A stretch of 64,000 nucleotides of DNA from Prorocentrum cordatum (taxonomy: Eukaryota > Sar > Dinophyceae > Prorocentrales > Prorocentraceae), in NCBI GenBank assembly GCA_963575745.1, contig CAUYUJ010015272.1:1-64000 (forward strand). The letters run 5' to 3'. The notes beneath the pieces are model-generated. The model did no database searches. It saw nothing but the letters and a program-made list of their open reading frames with translations, and was not told the DNA's origin. Positions 63,590 through 64,000 of the stretch are shown here, in pieces (position 1 is the stretch's first letter; each line of letters starts with the position of its first letter). The translations under genes and the position numbers were made by a program.

Positions 63590-63826
63590 TCCAGGAGGAG
63601 GAGGGGAGGATATGGAGCAGGAGGAGGAGGCGGAGGAGGAGGAGTAGGATCATCAGGAGGAGAAGGGGAGGAGGAGGAGGAGGAGGAGAAGGATGAGGAG
63701 GAGGAGGAGGAGGGGAGCGGGGGGGAGGAGAAGGAGGAGGATGCGGAGGATGAGGAGGAGGAGGAGGAGGATGAGGAGGAGGGGGAGGAGGAGGAGGAGA
63801 AGGAGAGGCAGGAGGAGGAGGAGGAG

Positions 63827-63861
<35 letters not shown>

Positions 63862-64000
63862 GGAACACTGGGAGGAAGAGGAGGAGGAGAAGGAGGAGGA
63901 AGAGGAGGAGGAGGGTGTGGAGCAGGGTGTGGAGGAGGAGAAGGAGGAGGAGGAGGAGAAGGAGGAGGAGGAGGAAGAGGAGGAGGGTGTGGAGGAGGGT
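63590..64000. repeat. (GGA)n microsatellite running off the window
   Basis: GGA/GAGGAGAA triplets to the last base. Confidence 0.97.

Overview
This window is nuclear DNA of a dinoflagellate. The strongest sign is a perfect copy of the 22-nt dinoflagellate spliced leader (DinoSL) at 53702-53723. Three degraded copies lie at 33577, 35314 and 57642. The other content fits: Copia-type polyproteins of the kind I associate with dinoflagellates (RING finger, CxxC repeats, RNA 2'-phosphotransferase-like pieces), APE-type LINEs, GC-rich sequence and kilobases of trinucleotide microsatellite. I cannot name the genus. I found no tRNA, rRNA, SL-RNA gene or CRISPR, and no intact ordinary host gene; nearly all coding-like sequence is retroelement-derived or unrecognised.

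Layout. (1) 0-3.7 kb: a CT microsatellite, a Copia RT-tail/RNase H relic (299-1924) with three in-frame stops, and an EFCCG-type retroelement domain (2129-3676) split by a 754-bp insertion bounded by (TA)n. (2) 3.66-14.9 kb: eleven kilobases of plus-strand, frame-broken coding sequence I do not recognise, except for a Tpt1/KptA-like N-terminal segment near 11.5 kb; it ends in a basic Gly/Lys/Arg tail. (3) 15.4-26 kb: GGA, GAT, TAC and AT-rich triplet tracts, a GATCGAT/GGGAACCC duplicated block, a dispersed 83-bp tandem family, and one small CxxC-rich gene (19509-20094). (4) 26.4-31.1 kb: LINE A, with endonuclease, reverse transcriptase with intact FVDD, and C-terminal zinc fingers. (5) 31.5-33.2 kb: a 190-bp satellite carrying a short motif that recurs across the window. 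(6) 33.2-37.1 kb and 52.7-59.1 kb: SL-headed retrocopies lying head to tail inside one minisatellite family. Two of them (B1, B2) are LINE copies with an ORF1 made of a RanBP2-type zinc finger and a coiled coil. (7) 37.1-51.3 kb: Copia relics in the order Tpt1 C-half, RING finger, GC-rich and pyrimidine-rich filler, protease, CxxC repeats, integrase, RT and RNase H. (8) 59-64 kb: repeats, including a hairpin array and a second copy of the 83-bp family.

How it fits together. LINE machinery appears to have reverse-transcribed trans-spliced mRNAs and placed them repeatedly into a minisatellite. Each such copy runs minisatellite, SL, body, 3' region, short tail, minisatellite. The two B copies share an in-frame TGA at exactly the same codon of their zinc finger, where EWS/FUS-type fingers carry Trp. 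Family calls rest on motifs read by eye; no database search was possible.
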